Assembly: GCF_001189845.1 (NCBI RefSeq)
Contig: NZ_LFLZ01000002.1
Location: 124,001 to 188,000 of the forward strand
Source: Bradyrhizobium tropiciagri
GTDB lineage: Bacteria > Pseudomonadota > Alphaproteobacteria > Rhizobiales > Xanthobacteraceae
Direction: 5' to 3'
DNA: 64,000 nucleotides
The translations under genes and the position numbers were made by a program. Numbering within the stretch: the stretch's first letter is position 1; every line of letters starts with the position of its first letter. Shown here piece after piece: positions 1 through 10,432 of the stretch. Under the pieces are notes generated by a model. It worked only from the letters and a program-made list of their open reading frames with translations, was not told the DNA's origin and searched no databases.

Positions 1-2726
1 TGGGCGTCGACATCGACGTTGAAGTCATTGACGATGAACGAGCCGCCGATCGCGGAGCCACCCTTCGAGCCAGAACCGGCGACTGCCAGCGACGTCACCT
101 CCGGCTTCACCACGTCGGGGATTTTCGGAACGTCGAGCTTGGTCGGCAGCAGGTGCGCATCGGCCTCGACCATGATGGCGCCGGCCGCATCGGCGTCACC
201 GCCTATGAATGCCGTCGTCGATGCGTGCAACACCGTCACGTCGACGGTGGCGCCGAATCCAGTGCCATCCTTGGAAACCGCTGCGGCCGCCGCCAGGGTC
301 TGGGGATCGAGATTCTCGTTCGCCGTCAGGTTCACCGTGCCGCTCGACTCGATGTGCGAGCCCGCGGCCGTCGAGGCTTCGGTGTCGAATTGATTGACGA
401 TGTTGATGCCGACCGACCCCGCGAAGGAGCCGACCGCGTTGTTGCCGGTCGTCGCCGCGACAGCCGCACCCCAGGCAATGAAATCGTCAGTGGTCCCGTT
501 GGGGGTGATTGCCTGAATGGTGACGCCGCTGCCCTTGATCAACGACGCACCGGTTACCCGCGCTTTGTTGGTGGCACTGACCACATTGACCGATACGCCG
601 GCGGCGATCTGGACGTCGGCATCCGTGGCGAGTGCCGCGCCGACGCCCTTGGCGATGGCACGGTTCTGGGCCTGCGCCGAAATCGTCACCGCCTTGTTCG
701 TCGCGGTGACGCCGGCGCCATGGCTGATCGTCGCGCTGTTGTTCGAGGTCAGCGCATTGACCGAAACCGCGGCGGCTAGCCCGATGCCGCTGGCATCGCT
801 GGCGCCGCCTTCCTTCGAGTTCTTGCCCTGCGCGTCGCCGGTGCTGTTGCTGGCCGAAGGCAGTGACTGGCCGCTGGTATTGGAGTTGCCCCCATTCACC
901 TGCTTGTTGGCCTGCCCGTCGGCATTCCCGCCGGAATCGTTGGAATCGGCGCCCTTGACCGTGGCGGTGGCTTCCGCGTCACTGGTCACGGCGGCGGTCG
1001 AGGTCAGCGTGAAAGCGCCGCCCGAAGTGGTGATCGTGCGTGCCAATTCGGCACTGACATTCTCCGCCACCACGGCGACCGAAACCGACGCGCCGAGCCC
1101 GACGCTTTTGCCGGCCGCATCGCCATCCGATTCGGTCTTGAAGTCAGTGGTTTGCGACGCCGTGATCGACACGTCGCCGGCGGCGCTGATGCCGTTGCCG
1201 CCCAGCGCATCGGTGCCAACGTAGGCGGTCGTCGTATCGTGTGCGACGATCACCGCAGCCCCGATTCCAATGGCAGCGCCGCCGCTGGACTTGGCAGCAT
1301 TCTCGCCATGGGTGAATGCGGAATCCGTTGCCGTCGCCGCGACCGTGAATTGACCGGCCGAGCCGGTCCATCCCGTGCCGTCAATGATCGTGGCGTTGAC
1401 GGTGTTGGTCATAACGTTGACACCGGCTGAACCGCCGATGCCCGCCTTGTCGCCGTCCGACTCGCCGTGAGGCTTGGCGGTGGCGAGGTTTGCCTCATTG
1501 GCGGTCGCGATGATCGACACGTCACCGCCAATCTTGAGCGCTGCGCCGCTCGGTCCAACCGGATCGGCATGACCGACCGATGTCGGGCTCAGGCCAATCA
1601 CCGCCTCGGTCTTGTTGTCGACGACATTGACCGCCACCGAAATCCCGATCCCGGCATCGGCGCCAGCCGCACCCGAGGTCGCGTCGGCACGGGACGAGTC
1701 TGCGAGATCATGCAGCACCTGGTTGTCGTTGCCGGCGCCGCTCAGCGCGATCGCCTTGCCGCTATAGGCGTCGCCGCGCGATGCCGCGAGTTGGTAGTGT
1801 CCATTGCCGAGGTCGATCGCGTAGTAGGTCGTCCCGCCGGTGCCGTCGAGACCGCCGATCGCGGCTCCGCCCTTGGCGTCGTAGGTGACGGGATCGCCGG
1901 CGCGCAACTGGCTGCCACCGAGATTGAGCAAGGTTACGGTCGCGCCGCCACTAGCGCCTTCATCGAATTTAGCGTCAGAGAACAGGTTCGGAATATCGAC
2001 GTTTTGGAACGTGATGATCGGCGCGAACCGCTGCGTCCCCTTGCCCTGCGACGTCAGCTTGACCAGGCCGGTATCACCACCCGCCTCGGCATCGGCCTTG
2101 TTGGTGTTGTAAAGACGTATCGTGCCGTCGCCGTTGACATGGACGAAGTAGGTCGTGCCGGTCGACAGGCCGCCGATGTCGTTGGTGAGAGGGTTGTCGC
2201 TGAAATATTGAACCTTGTCGCCGCTCTTGGGACCGAAATCCTTTCCGACGAAGATCGAATTGCGCTGGAACAGCGATGCGCTCGGGTCGTCATCCGTAGA
2301 CACGAGATTGGCCGCCGCGGTGCCGGCGGCACTGAACTTGAACGGATTTGCGCTATCGGGCGAGCCGTTGACATATTTAAGGAACTGCTGGGTGCCGGTG
2401 CCGGCCCCGGTCAATTTGTTGAAGTTGGCGCTGCCGAGTTCGGCGTCGATTAACCCGTTGTCATTGCCGCTGCCGTCGCCGTAGAAGCGGACGGTGCCGT
2501 CGCCCGCGACGTTGACAAAGTAGCTCTTGCCGTCGGTTAGCCCGGTGATCGCAGTGTTGTTCGCGCTGTTGGGATCCGCCTGGTATTTCACCTCGTCTCC
2601 GGTCTTCAGACCGGAATTGAAGCCGAGATAGATCGAATCCTTCTGGAACGTCGGGTCGGTCGAGCTGTCCAATGCGACGACGTTGGGCGTCCCGATCACC
2701 GGTGCCTTGACCACACGGTCGGTCAT
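1..2726 (-). CDS. Giant LEPR-XLL repeat exoprotein, distal part (frameshifted, runs off the left edge)
   Basis: This open frame of about 908 codons has no stop from 2726 to the window edge. It is the natural continuation of the protein encoded at 2723-5710, one frame away. Its ATG overlaps the upstream stop as ATGA, but this looks accidental: a single extra G in the coding strand would fuse the two frames smoothly (...GLDVEATMTDR...). The composition is that of a secreted repeat protein, rich in Gly, Ala, Ser, Thr, Asn and Asp with no Cys seen. Three related modules of about 55 residues lie at roughly 2475-2650, 2095-2270 and 1770-1935, each with a GD-x-V-x-Y strand and a T-x-YFV/YYA strand. 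Beyond them come repeats with short hydrophobic GVSVAVN-like strands and a low-complexity Asn/Ser/Gly linker near 860-960. It is probably a surface adhesin or biofilm protein (inference). The C-terminal secretion signal is outside the window. Confidence 0.8.
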   Translation of the reverse strand, partial: MTDRVVKAPVIGTPNVVALDSSTDPTFQKDSIYLGFNSGLKTGDEVKYQADPNSANNTAITGLTDGKSYFVNVAGDGTVRFYGDGSGNDNGLIDAELGSANFNKLTGAGTGTQQFLKYVNGSPDSANPFKFSAAGTAAANLVSTDDDPSASLFQRNSIFVGKDFGPKSGDKVQYFSDNPLTNDIGGLSTGTTYFVHVNGDGTIRLYNTNKADAEAGGDTGLVKLTSQGKGTQRFAPIITFQNVDIPNLFSDAKFDEGASGGATVTLLNLGGSQLRAGDPVTYDAKGGAAIGGLDGTGGTTYYAIDLGNGHYQLAASRGDAYSGKAIALSGAGNDNQVLHDLADSSRADATSGAAGADAGIGISVAVNVVDNKTEAVIGLSPTSVGHADPVGPSGAALKIGGDVSIIATANEANLATAKPHGESDGDKAGIGGSAGVNVMTNTVNATIIDGTGWTGSAGQFTVAATATDSAFTHGENAAKSSGGAAIGIGAAVIVAHDTTTAYVGTDALGGNGISAAGDVSITASQTTDFKTESDGDAAGKSVGLGASVSVAVVAENVSAELARTITTSGGAFTLTSTAAVTSDAEATATVKGADSNDSGGNADGQANKQVNGGNSNTSGQSLPSASNSTGDAQGKNSKEGGASDASGIGLAAAVSVNALTSNNSATISHGAGVTATNKAVTISAQAQNRAIAKGVGAALATDADVQIAAGVSVNVVSATNKARVTGASLIKGSGVTIQAITPNGTTDDFIAWGAAVAATTGNNAVGSFAGSVGINIVNQFDTEASTAAGSHIESSGTVNLTANENLDPQTLAAAAAVSKDGTGFGATVDVTVLHASTTAFIGGDADAAGAIMVEADAHLLPTKLDVPKIPDVVKPEVTSLAVAGSGSKGGSAIGGSFIVNDFNVDVDA

Positions 2727-2735
2727 GGTCGCTCG
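2723..2735 (-). other. Apparent one-base frameshift in the giant exoprotein gene
   Basis: The upstream frame reads ...GLDVERP then stop. The downstream frame begins with ATG overlapping that stop. Restoring one G in the coding strand (GTCGAGGCGACC instead of GTCGAGCGACC) gives an uninterrupted product reading GLDVEATMTDRVV. This would be a GG doublet read as a single G. A true mutation, a programmed frameshift or an assembly error are all possible; I favour assembly error because three other genes in the window show the same kind of defect. Confidence 0.65.
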
Positions 2736-5710
2736 ACGTCGAGGCCGCCGCCTGTAATCACCGTGTTATTGCCGATGAACCCTTGATTGGTGATTTCGTT
2801 GCGGTTGACCGCAACCGCGACACCGACCCCGGTGCCGCCGCTACTGGCCGAGGCGTCCGCCACCGCGTGGCCGTCGGAATTGTTGCTGGACTTGGCGGCG
2901 ACCATGTTGGTCGCGGTAACGTGGATGCCATCGGGAATCGACGCCACCGAGGACGCATTCTCAAGATTGATTGCGATCGCGCCGGCGACGCTCACGCCGC
3001 CATCGCCGCTGGTGGCCGACGGCGAGGATGCGTTCTTGGTGCTGTCACTCTTCTTCGCGCCATCGTTTTTCGCGGCGCCGGCGGCGAAGCCCTGCTGCGC
3101 GTTCTTTTTGTCGTCGGCGGATGTGGTGTCGCCACCATCTCCTGGATTTTCGCTCTTCTTCTGGCCGCCTTTGACGCTTGCCTTCGCGGTACTTTCGCTG
3201 CCCGAGAACGCGCTCGACACGAACGAGGCGACGCCCCCGGTGGTCAACCATTGCTTGGTCGTTGACGTCGAATCATCGTTCACAATCGACAGCGCGAGCG
3301 AAACGCCGATCCCGGTGTTGGCGTCGGTATTGCCGCTTGCGGTGGTGGATACGGTGTCGGTGAGCGTCGAGCTCGCCTTGAGATCGCCGCCAACCATAAG
3401 CCCGGTGCCGATGCCGATCGTCGTATAGGCGTCGTTGTTTGCGGCGGAAATCGCCACCACCGGCGTCAAGCCAGTGCCGGAACTCGCCGTGGCGCCGTTC
3501 TGCGCAAAGGTCGTCATGCCGTGCGCCGACGTCGCGTTCAGCGACAAATTCTTGGCGCCGGTCAGCGTCGCATTGTCGCCGATATAGGCCGCTGTCGTAT
3601 CCTCGCTGTAATCGACCGCCACGGAGGCGCCGACCCCGAGCTTGCCGCCGGTGGCACCACCGTCAACCGGCACCGCCTTGGCGAACTCCTTGATATTGGC
3701 ATCGGCCTCGATGAGGACATTGGGGCTGCCGGTCAGCGTCACGCTGGCGGCATTGTCGACATAGGCCTCGTTCTCGCCAATGATGACGTTGATCGCGAAC
3801 GCGCCGGCGACGCCATTGTCTTTCGAGCTGACGCCGGCGACCGCAATGGCGTTGAAGCTGCTCTGGGCAAGCGAACCCGGATCGGGCACGCCGTTGTTGA
3901 GCGCCCCCACGGCCACCGTCAGCGACCCGGCGGTGATGCTGCTCGATCCGCCGACAAACGCTGTATTATCGCGCTCGTCGGCGATATTGATCGCGACCGC
4001 GACCCCGACGCCGGTCGACGTGGTATTGTTGGTGAAACTGGCATCCGCCGCGGTCGTCACGACATCTACCGGGGTCGCCAGAATCATGACGCCGCCGCCG
4101 CCCGCGTTGATCGTGCTGCCGACCAGCGAGGCCGAGGTCTTGCCGTTGTCGACCGTGACCGCGACCGCCCCGGCGATGTTGATCGAGCCGTCGCTGGTCG
4201 CCGCCTTGTTGTTGCTGAGCGCGGTTTCGCTTGCGTTCTTGTCGCCGATGCTGGAGTCCGACCCCTGGCCCGAGGCATCGGCCGTCGTCGTGATCGTGCG
4301 GCTCGACGACGAGGCCAGCGTCACCGCGCTGCCGTCGATCTCGGCGCCGCCGGTCACCGACGCCGTCGTATCGCCAAGGACGACCGCAACCGCAACGCCA
4401 GCGCCGGCCGTGCCGCCGGTGCTGGCGTCGCCCTTCACCGTCATCGGCAATGTGCTGCTGGCGGTCAGCGTCGTCGCGCCGGTCGCGTTCAGCTTGGCGC
4501 TGTCCGAAACGTCCAGTGTGGCGCCGGCGTTGAACACCGAGACCGCGACCGCGCCGTCCAACTTGGTATCAGAATTGCCCTTCGAGGTTGCCGCAACATC
4601 GAACTTGGTGAAATTCGTCGTCGCGGTGGCGTCGATCTTGCCGCCCGCGGTCAGCAATGTGCCGAGACCGTGGATCGTCACGTTGGGATCGGCCTTTCCG
4701 GCGGTAACGGCAATCGTCACTGCCCGGCTCGCGTTGGCCGTGTTGGTCTCGATACTACCGTCGACCGAGGACAGGATCTTGATGTCACCACTCGTCGCGC
4801 TCAGCTGCGATCCGCCACCAATGTCGATCGTGGCGTGCGAGAAACTGGTGACCAGGGACACGCCGGTTTCGTTGGTGAGATTGCCGAGGTTGCTGTTGAT
4901 GAAGCCGACAATGGAGGCATCGCTGATGGAACTGGTGTCGCCGGTATGCGAGCCATCGCCGTCGGTCGGACTGACAGTGACGGTCGAGTCGCTGGTCAGG
5001 GTCAGGTTGTGGCTGGCGGTCAGCGTGGCACCGCTCAGGGTAATCCCGGTATCGGCATTGGCCAGAAGACCCGCGCCGGCATCAGCGTTCCCCGCGGTAT
5101 CCTTCGACTCCAGGGTCAAATCGCCGGTGACGTTAACGGAGGCGCTCGACGTGATATGCGAATTGGTGGTGACGGCAAGGTTGTAGCCGACGTACCCGCT
5201 CCCGGCCTCCCGGTTCTCGAGCGTGACGGTGTCTCCGTTGAAGCGTTGGTCGCCGCCATCGAACGAAATCGTCAGGGTGTGCCCGGCCCCAATGGTGCCG
5301 TCGAGCGTCGAAAGCATATCAACGTCGATGCGAATGATATCCTGGATGAAATCCCCTGTCGGCGACCGCGCGATGCTGACCGTGTTGTCGCCTGAGCCGA
5401 GCGCCTTGCTGCCTTCCGAAGCATTTGTCGCAGTATCGACCAGAGTGAGCGTATTGCCGACCGCCTTGAGCGTGAAATCATGAACGCTGAGCGACGAGTA
5501 GGAAATGTCGGCCGACAGCAGAAGACGTGGCTCCATGGCTTCCAGCGTGAAGGTCTGCCGCCGCGGCTGGGCCACCGGGCGCGATGCACCGCCCCGCCTG
5601 GGCTTCCTTTTGTATCGTTCGGGAAATAATTCGCGCACGACCTTGTCGAGCAGCGATTCGAACGGGGAGCGCTTAGAGGCTTCCTTGTTCCAGCGCCAAT
5701 GAATACCCAT
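2723..5710 (-). CDS. Giant LEPR-XLL domain exoprotein, N-terminal part
   Basis: 995 codons from ATG at 5710, with GGAG seven bases upstream. The N-terminus is basic and lacks a classical Sec signal. Residues 56-68 carry the LEAMEPRLLLSAD motif, the hallmark of LEPR-XLL proteins, very large repeat exoproteins of Proteobacteria and Planctomycetes whose N-terminus is thought to guide export. The rest is repeat-rich beta-structure: units ending in short hydrophobic strands such as GVGVAVAVN, separated by Thr/Ser/Asp-rich turns. A low-complexity Lys/Ser/Asp linker lies at about 3010-3190. The frame stops at TGA 2723-2725, but the same repeat grammar resumes at once in the neighbouring frame, so this is a split gene rather than a complete one. 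Function as an adhesin or matrix protein is inference. It is separated from the next gene by 664 bases and appears monocistronic. Confidence 0.85.
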   Translation of the reverse strand: MGIHWRWNKEASKRSPFESLLDKVVRELFPERYKRKPRRGGASRPVAQPRRQTFTLEAMEPRLLLSADISYSSLSVHDFTLKAVGNTLTLVDTATNASEGSKALGSGDNTVSIARSPTGDFIQDIIRIDVDMLSTLDGTIGAGHTLTISFDGGDQRFNGDTVTLENREAGSGYVGYNLAVTTNSHITSSASVNVTGDLTLESKDTAGNADAGAGLLANADTGITLSGATLTASHNLTLTSDSTVTVSPTDGDGSHTGDTSSISDASIVGFINSNLGNLTNETGVSLVTSFSHATIDIGGGSQLSATSGDIKILSSVDGSIETNTANASRAVTIAVTAGKADPNVTIHGLGTLLTAGGKIDATATTNFTKFDVAATSKGNSDTKLDGAVAVSVFNAGATLDVSDSAKLNATGATTLTASSTLPMTVKGDASTGGTAGAGVAVAVVLGDTTASVTGGAEIDGSAVTLASSSSRTITTTADASGQGSDSSIGDKNASETALSNNKAATSDGSINIAGAVAVTVDNGKTSASLVGSTINAGGGGVMILATPVDVVTTAADASFTNNTTSTGVGVAVAINIADERDNTAFVGGSSSITAGSLTVAVGALNNGVPDPGSLAQSSFNAIAVAGVSSKDNGVAGAFAINVIIGENEAYVDNAASVTLTGSPNVLIEADANIKEFAKAVPVDGGATGGKLGVGASVAVDYSEDTTAAYIGDNATLTGAKNLSLNATSAHGMTTFAQNGATASSGTGLTPVVAISAANNDAYTTIGIGTGLMVGGDLKASSTLTDTVSTTASGNTDANTGIGVSLALSIVNDDSTSTTKQWLTTGGVASFVSSAFSGSESTAKASVKGGQKKSENPGDGGDTTSADDKKNAQQGFAAGAAKNDGAKKSDSTKNASSPSATSGDGGVSVAGAIAINLENASSVASIPDGIHVTATNMVAAKSSNNSDGHAVADASASSGGTGVGVAVAVNRNEITNQGFIGNNTVITGGGLDVERP

Positions 5711-6374
5711 TGGAATGCTCCATTTGGAAATGGACTTGACGGCGCAGAAAGAAACTCACGCAACGACAACCCCTGGGCAAATACACGTCCGGGGGAAACG
5801 ACTTAGTGACTGACTGATTCCAGGAGATCGCCTCTGATTTTGAGGCTGTCCGATTCAACGTACGGCTGATGTCGGGATGAAAACCCGAGATCGGAAAAAC
5901 TGAGAAAAACATTCATAGCAGCGCCCTCTACGAACAACGAGCCGGCGGCTTTCAAATTTACTAAAAGTAGCAAAGCATAGAGTAGGACTAGCAACACGAG
6001 GCAACAAAACTATGACACGTCGCCTTCGCGTCCACAAGCACCGTTGCGCTCATCGAATTTTTTTCGCGCCAGTGAGAGGCAGTTCACACTCGAATTCACC
6101 CGAGCAAGACAGACGCACGGCAAGAGAGCCAGCTCGTCAGCAACGTGTCGCCGCTACTGCAGGTTTTAGAAGTTACTGTCGATCATTTGATTTTCTTGAA
6201 GTTCTCGATTGATCAAAGCGCTCAGTGACTCGTGATCACACAGTCACAACAGGTGCATGCGCGAAGTCTTCGGTTCCGGTACGACCCGCGATCGCAGCGG
6301 GGATCAGCGCATCTAGCGCAACCGCCGTTGTCACCCTCATCTCGGACGGCGCGCTGATCGAGCCCGACCGCTGA
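5711..6374. other. Intergenic region upstream of the giant exoprotein gene
   Basis: These 664 bases are richer in A and T than their surroundings, especially 5820-6240, and hold no open frame that I recognise. They should contain the promoter of the exoprotein gene and the 3' end of the transcript from the CitE-type gene. A perfect 6-base inverted repeat, CCATTT-GG-AAATGG, lies at 5720-5733 just upstream of the exoprotein ribosome-binding site. A poly-T run at about 6059-6065 stands out. I could not place a convincing promoter by eye. Confidence 0.5.
5720..5733. promoter_or_regulatory. 14-base palindrome just upstream of the exoprotein ribosome-binding site
   Basis: CCATTTGGAAATGG is a perfect inverted repeat (6-base arms, 2-base centre) between 10 and 23 bases upstream of the start codon at 5710. 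It overlaps the edge of the Shine-Dalgarno GGAG on the coding strand. It could be an operator or a small RNA hairpin that limits ribosome access. There is no direct evidence for either role. Confidence 0.3.
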
Positions 6375-7232
6375 CTATTTCCTGCGCGACGCCAGGATCT
6401 TCTCGGCGGCGCGAAGATGCGGCTTGTCCAGCATCTTGCCATCCATCTTGGCGACCCCCGATGGATTATCGGCGAACGCGGCGATCACCCGCTCCGACCA
6501 AGCGATCTCCTCGTCGGTCGGCATGAAGGCCGCGTTGACGACATCGACGTGCTTGGGATGGATCACGGCCTTGGCGAGGAAGCCGTCCTGCCGCGCAGCG
6601 ATCGCCTCCGCCTTCAGCGCGTCGAGATCGTTGATGTCGGTGGCGATGGTGTCGATCGCGACGACGCCGGCCGCGGCCGCGCCGACCAGGCAGAGATCGC
6701 GGGCAAGAATAAACGGCGAGTGATAGCGGCCATCGGTGCGGTTGCGGGTCGCACCGAGCGAAGCAGCCAGGTCTTCCGCGCCCCACATCATACCCCAGAG
6801 CCGCGGGCTCATGTTCTCGAAATCGAGGATCTTGAGAACCGCCCGCGCCGTCTCGGTCGCGACCGTGACGATCCGCGTGGTGCCCTGCTCGATGCTGGAG
6901 GCAGCCTCGAACGCATCGAGATAGAGCGCGAGCTTGTTGACGTCGGCGGCGCCGGCGCATTTCGGCAGCACGATGCCATCGGGCTTCCCGGGCATCACGG
7001 CGGCGAGGTCGCCGAGCGTCAGACCGGTGTCGAGCGCGTTGACCCGGATATAGAGCTTCTGCTCCGGATTGCGCGCATCGAGCATCTGCCGCGTGATTCC
7101 GCGCGCAACCACCTTCTGGTCCGGCGCGATGGAATCCTCGAGGTCGAGGATTAATGCATCGGCCGCGGTCTTCTTGGCGCTTTCATATTTCCGGGTGCTG
7201 TCGCCGGGAACGAACAGGAACGATCGCATCAT
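6375..7232 (-). CDS. HpcH/HpaI aldolase, CitE-type CoA-ester lyase
   Basis: 285 aa, typical for stand-alone CitE-like lyases (malyl-CoA, beta-methylmalyl-CoA or citramalyl-CoA lyases), which cleave a 3-hydroxyacyl-CoA into acetyl-CoA or propionyl-CoA and a 2-oxoacid. Family signatures are visible: the N-terminal FLFVPGD strand that positions an Arg/CoA site, LILDLEDSI at about residues 27-35 with acidic metal ligands, the ETARAV segment near residue 130 and WGAEDLA near residue 150. It is the last gene of a minus-strand operon; its start follows the stop of the MaoC gene directly (TAG then ATG ATG). The association with a MaoC hydratase and a class III CoA-transferase suggests the terminal cleavage step of an organic-acid pathway. 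Substrate not determined. Confidence 0.85.
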   Translation of the reverse strand: MMRSFLFVPGDSTRKYESAKKTAADALILDLEDSIAPDQKVVARGITRQMLDARNPEQKLYIRVNALDTGLTLGDLAAVMPGKPDGIVLPKCAGAADVNKLALYLDAFEAASSIEQGTTRIVTVATETARAVLKILDFENMSPRLWGMMWGAEDLAASLGATRNRTDGRYHSPFILARDLCLVGAAAAGVVAIDTIATDINDLDALKAEAIAARQDGFLAKAVIHPKHVDVVNAAFMPTDEEIAWSERVIAAFADNPSGVAKMDGKMLDKPHLRAAEKILASRRK

Positions 7233-7688
<456 letters not shown>

Positions 7689-8465
7689 CTATCGTCCCTT
7701 GTAGTTGGGCGCCCGCTTCTCGACGAACGCATTCAACCCTTCCTGGCAATCTTCTGTCGAGGCGACCACCACGAAACTTTCCGCCGTGTTCTCCACCGAG
7801 CGGCGGAAATCGGCATCGACCGCGCGCATGAAGGCATCGCGGCCGATCTTCATCACGATCGGCGATTTCGCCGCTAGCTTGCGCGCGATCTCGCGGGCCC
7901 GCTCCAGTGCCGTGCCCTTCGGCACCACTTCGCTGAGCAGCCCCATGCGAAAGGCGGTTACGGCATCGAAGGGCTCGCCGAGGAACAGCGGGCCGAACGC
8001 CTGGTGCTTGCCGACCAGCCGCGGCAGCTGCACGAAGTGGATCGCCGGGATCAGGCCGACATCGATCTCGGGATAGCCGAAGGTCGAGCTGTCGCCCGCA
8101 ACGATCATGTCGCAGGAGATCGCGATCGTCATGCCGCCGGCGCGCACCGCGCCGTCGATCGCGGCAATGGTCGGCTTGCCCATGCGGTACTGCGTATCGT
8201 TCAGCGCGAAATACAGCCGCTCGAGGAATGTTTTGGTCTCGATCGCGGGCTTGCCCCTGACGATGTCGAGGTCGAGGCCGGCGCAAAACACCTTGTGAGC
8301 ACTGCTGATGATGACGGCGCGCACCGCCTCATCATCGCGCGCCTTCGCCAGCGCCGCCAGCAACGCATCGATCAAGGGAATGCTGAGCGCATTGACCGGC
8401 GCGCGATCCAGCACGATCTCCGCGATCTGGTCGCTGACCGAGTAACGAACGAGTTCCGTGCTCAT
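7689..8465 (-). CDS. Enoyl-CoA hydratase/isomerase family protein
   Basis: 258 aa crotonase-fold protein. I start it at ATG 8465 (MSTELVRYS) because AGGAG lies upstream in the gap after the CoA-transferase gene; a longer frame to 8543 would run into that gene. Oxyanion-hole segments are visible at FCAGLDL (residues 60-66) and GAVRAGGM (106-113), followed by the FGYPEIDVGLIP segment that normally carries catalytic acids. The C-terminus has the KRAPNYKGR tail seen in many crotonases. It acts on an acyl-CoA thioester, most likely hydration or isomerisation in the same pathway as the adjacent MaoC and CitE genes. Substrate unknown. Confidence 0.88.
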   Translation of the reverse strand: MSTELVRYSVSDQIAEIVLDRAPVNALSIPLIDALLAALAKARDDEAVRAVIISSAHKVFCAGLDLDIVRGKPAIETKTFLERLYFALNDTQYRMGKPTIAAIDGAVRAGGMTIAISCDMIVAGDSSTFGYPEIDVGLIPAIHFVQLPRLVGKHQAFGPLFLGEPFDAVTAFRMGLLSEVVPKGTALERAREIARKLAAKSPIVMKIGRDAFMRAVDADFRRSVENTAESFVVVASTEDCQEGLNAFVEKRAPNYKGR

Positions 8466-8481
8466 GATGTCTTGACTCCTG

Positions 8482-9687
8482 TCATCGCTTGGCTTGCCGC
8501 ACCGCGCCCGACAGCAAGAAGCCGTCGATTTCGGCAGGACCAAATCCAGCCTCTGTCAGTATCCTCTGGCTATCCTGCCCGACATCCGGCGCGGGGCACA
8601 GGTGATCCTCGGACACGCTCGCGATCCCTGGCGTCCGCGGCGAATAGACCGCGCCGACGCCCGGCGTATCCTGACGGACCGACGCCCTGGTCGCCTCGAC
8701 ATGAGGGTTGTGCAGCCATTCGCCGGGATTGAGGATCCGTTCCGCGATGATATCGGCCGCGTGCAGCGCCGTAAGCCAGGCATCCGTCGGCTGAGTCAGG
8801 AACACCTCGCGCAGCTGCGGGATCAGCGTATCGGCCGCGTCGGCGCGCCGGGCAAAGTCGGCGAAGCGCGGATCGGTGGCGAGATCCTCGCGCGCGATTG
8901 CATTGCACAACCGTTTGTATTGCGGCTCGTTCACCAATGTCACCATCATCCAGCCGTCCTGCGTCTGGTAGGTGCCGGCCGGCACATTGAGCGCGCGCGG
9001 CGCACCGCCCTCCAGGATGAACTCGGCGACCTTGTGCCCGAGCAGCGCCGACGTCGACTGGCAGAGATTGACGTCGATCCAGCGGCCGGTGCCGACGGTC
9101 GCGCGCGCGAAAAGCGTCGTCGCGATGGCCTGGAACGCGTAGACGCCGGTGACCACGTCGGAGATCGTGGTGCCGACCCGGTGCGGCACACCATCGGTAC
9201 CGATATTGACCGAGACCAGCCCCGAGAACGCCTGCGCCACCGAGTCCGAGCCCGGCCGCTTTGAGTACGGCCCGCTCTGCCCGAAGCCGCTGACCGAGAG
9301 ATAGACGAGGCCGGGATTGTCACGCGACAGGCCCTCATAGCCAAGCCCGAGCCGCTCGGCGACACCAGGACGGAATCCTTCAATCAGCACGTCGGCCTCG
9401 CGCGCCAGGCGCTGCGCGATCGCGATGCCGTCCTCGTGCTTCATGTCGAGGCAGAGACTGCGCTTGCCGCGGTTGTAGACCGCTGACAAGGTCGTGTGAT
9501 TGCCATAAGTCGTGCCGAGATAGCGCGACCAATCGCCCTCGGGCGGCTCCACCTTGATGACGTCGGCGCCATAGACCCCGAGCAGCATCGCGCAATAGGG
9601 CGAGGCGATCCCCTGCCCGAAATCGAGCACTTTCAGCCCGCGATACGGCGCCTCGTGCGTCGGCGTCAGCCTGCGTTCGCCAGCCAT
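8482..9687 (-). CDS. Class III CoA-transferase (CaiB/BaiF family)
   Basis: 401 aa, normal for the formyl-CoA transferase/CaiB family, which moves CoA between carboxylic acids through an aspartyl thioester. The N-terminal CoA-binding region reads LDFGQGIASPYC with ADVIKVEPPEGD downstream, then the NRGKRSLCLD stretch. The likely nucleophile is Asp148 in the GPYSKRPGSD segment. The start ATG 9687 is preceded by GGGAGGAC. It sits between the Liv transporter genes and the hydratase genes, so it probably activates the imported or downstream acid. Members of this family carry out mesaconyl, succinyl and itaconate CoA transfer in known pathways; the acid used here is not known. Confidence 0.88.
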   Translation of the reverse strand: MAGERRLTPTHEAPYRGLKVLDFGQGIASPYCAMLLGVYGADVIKVEPPEGDWSRYLGTTYGNHTTLSAVYNRGKRSLCLDMKHEDGIAIAQRLAREADVLIEGFRPGVAERLGLGYEGLSRDNPGLVYLSVSGFGQSGPYSKRPGSDSVAQAFSGLVSVNIGTDGVPHRVGTTISDVVTGVYAFQAIATTLFARATVGTGRWIDVNLCQSTSALLGHKVAEFILEGGAPRALNVPAGTYQTQDGWMMVTLVNEPQYKRLCNAIAREDLATDPRFADFARRADAADTLIPQLREVFLTQPTDAWLTALHAADIIAERILNPGEWLHNPHVEATRASVRQDTPGVGAVYSPRTPGIASVSEDHLCPAPDVGQDSQRILTEAGFGPAEIDGFLLSGAVRQAKR

Positions 9688-9715
9688 TTGTCCTCCCCGT
9701 TAGTTTCGAAGGGCC

Positions 9716-10428
<713 letters not shown>

Positions 10429-10432
<4 letters not shown>

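Noticed and set aside
2723-2726. ATGA overlap read as true translational coupling of two separate genes
   Set aside because: The downstream product has no independent signal or LEPR motif and continues the same repeats, so a split gene is more likely.
3521-5395. Long open frames on the plus strand opposite the giant exoprotein, up to 624 codons
   Set aside because: They are Arg/Asp/Gly- or Val/Pro/Ser-rich mirror images of a repeat gene with strong codon bias. No motifs, signal or ribosome-binding sites.
6236-6442. 68-codon minus-strand frame past the end of the CitE-type gene
   Set aside because: It overlaps the CitE gene in another frame, has no ribosome-binding site and no recognisable domain. 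It may be a remnant, but I cannot support it.
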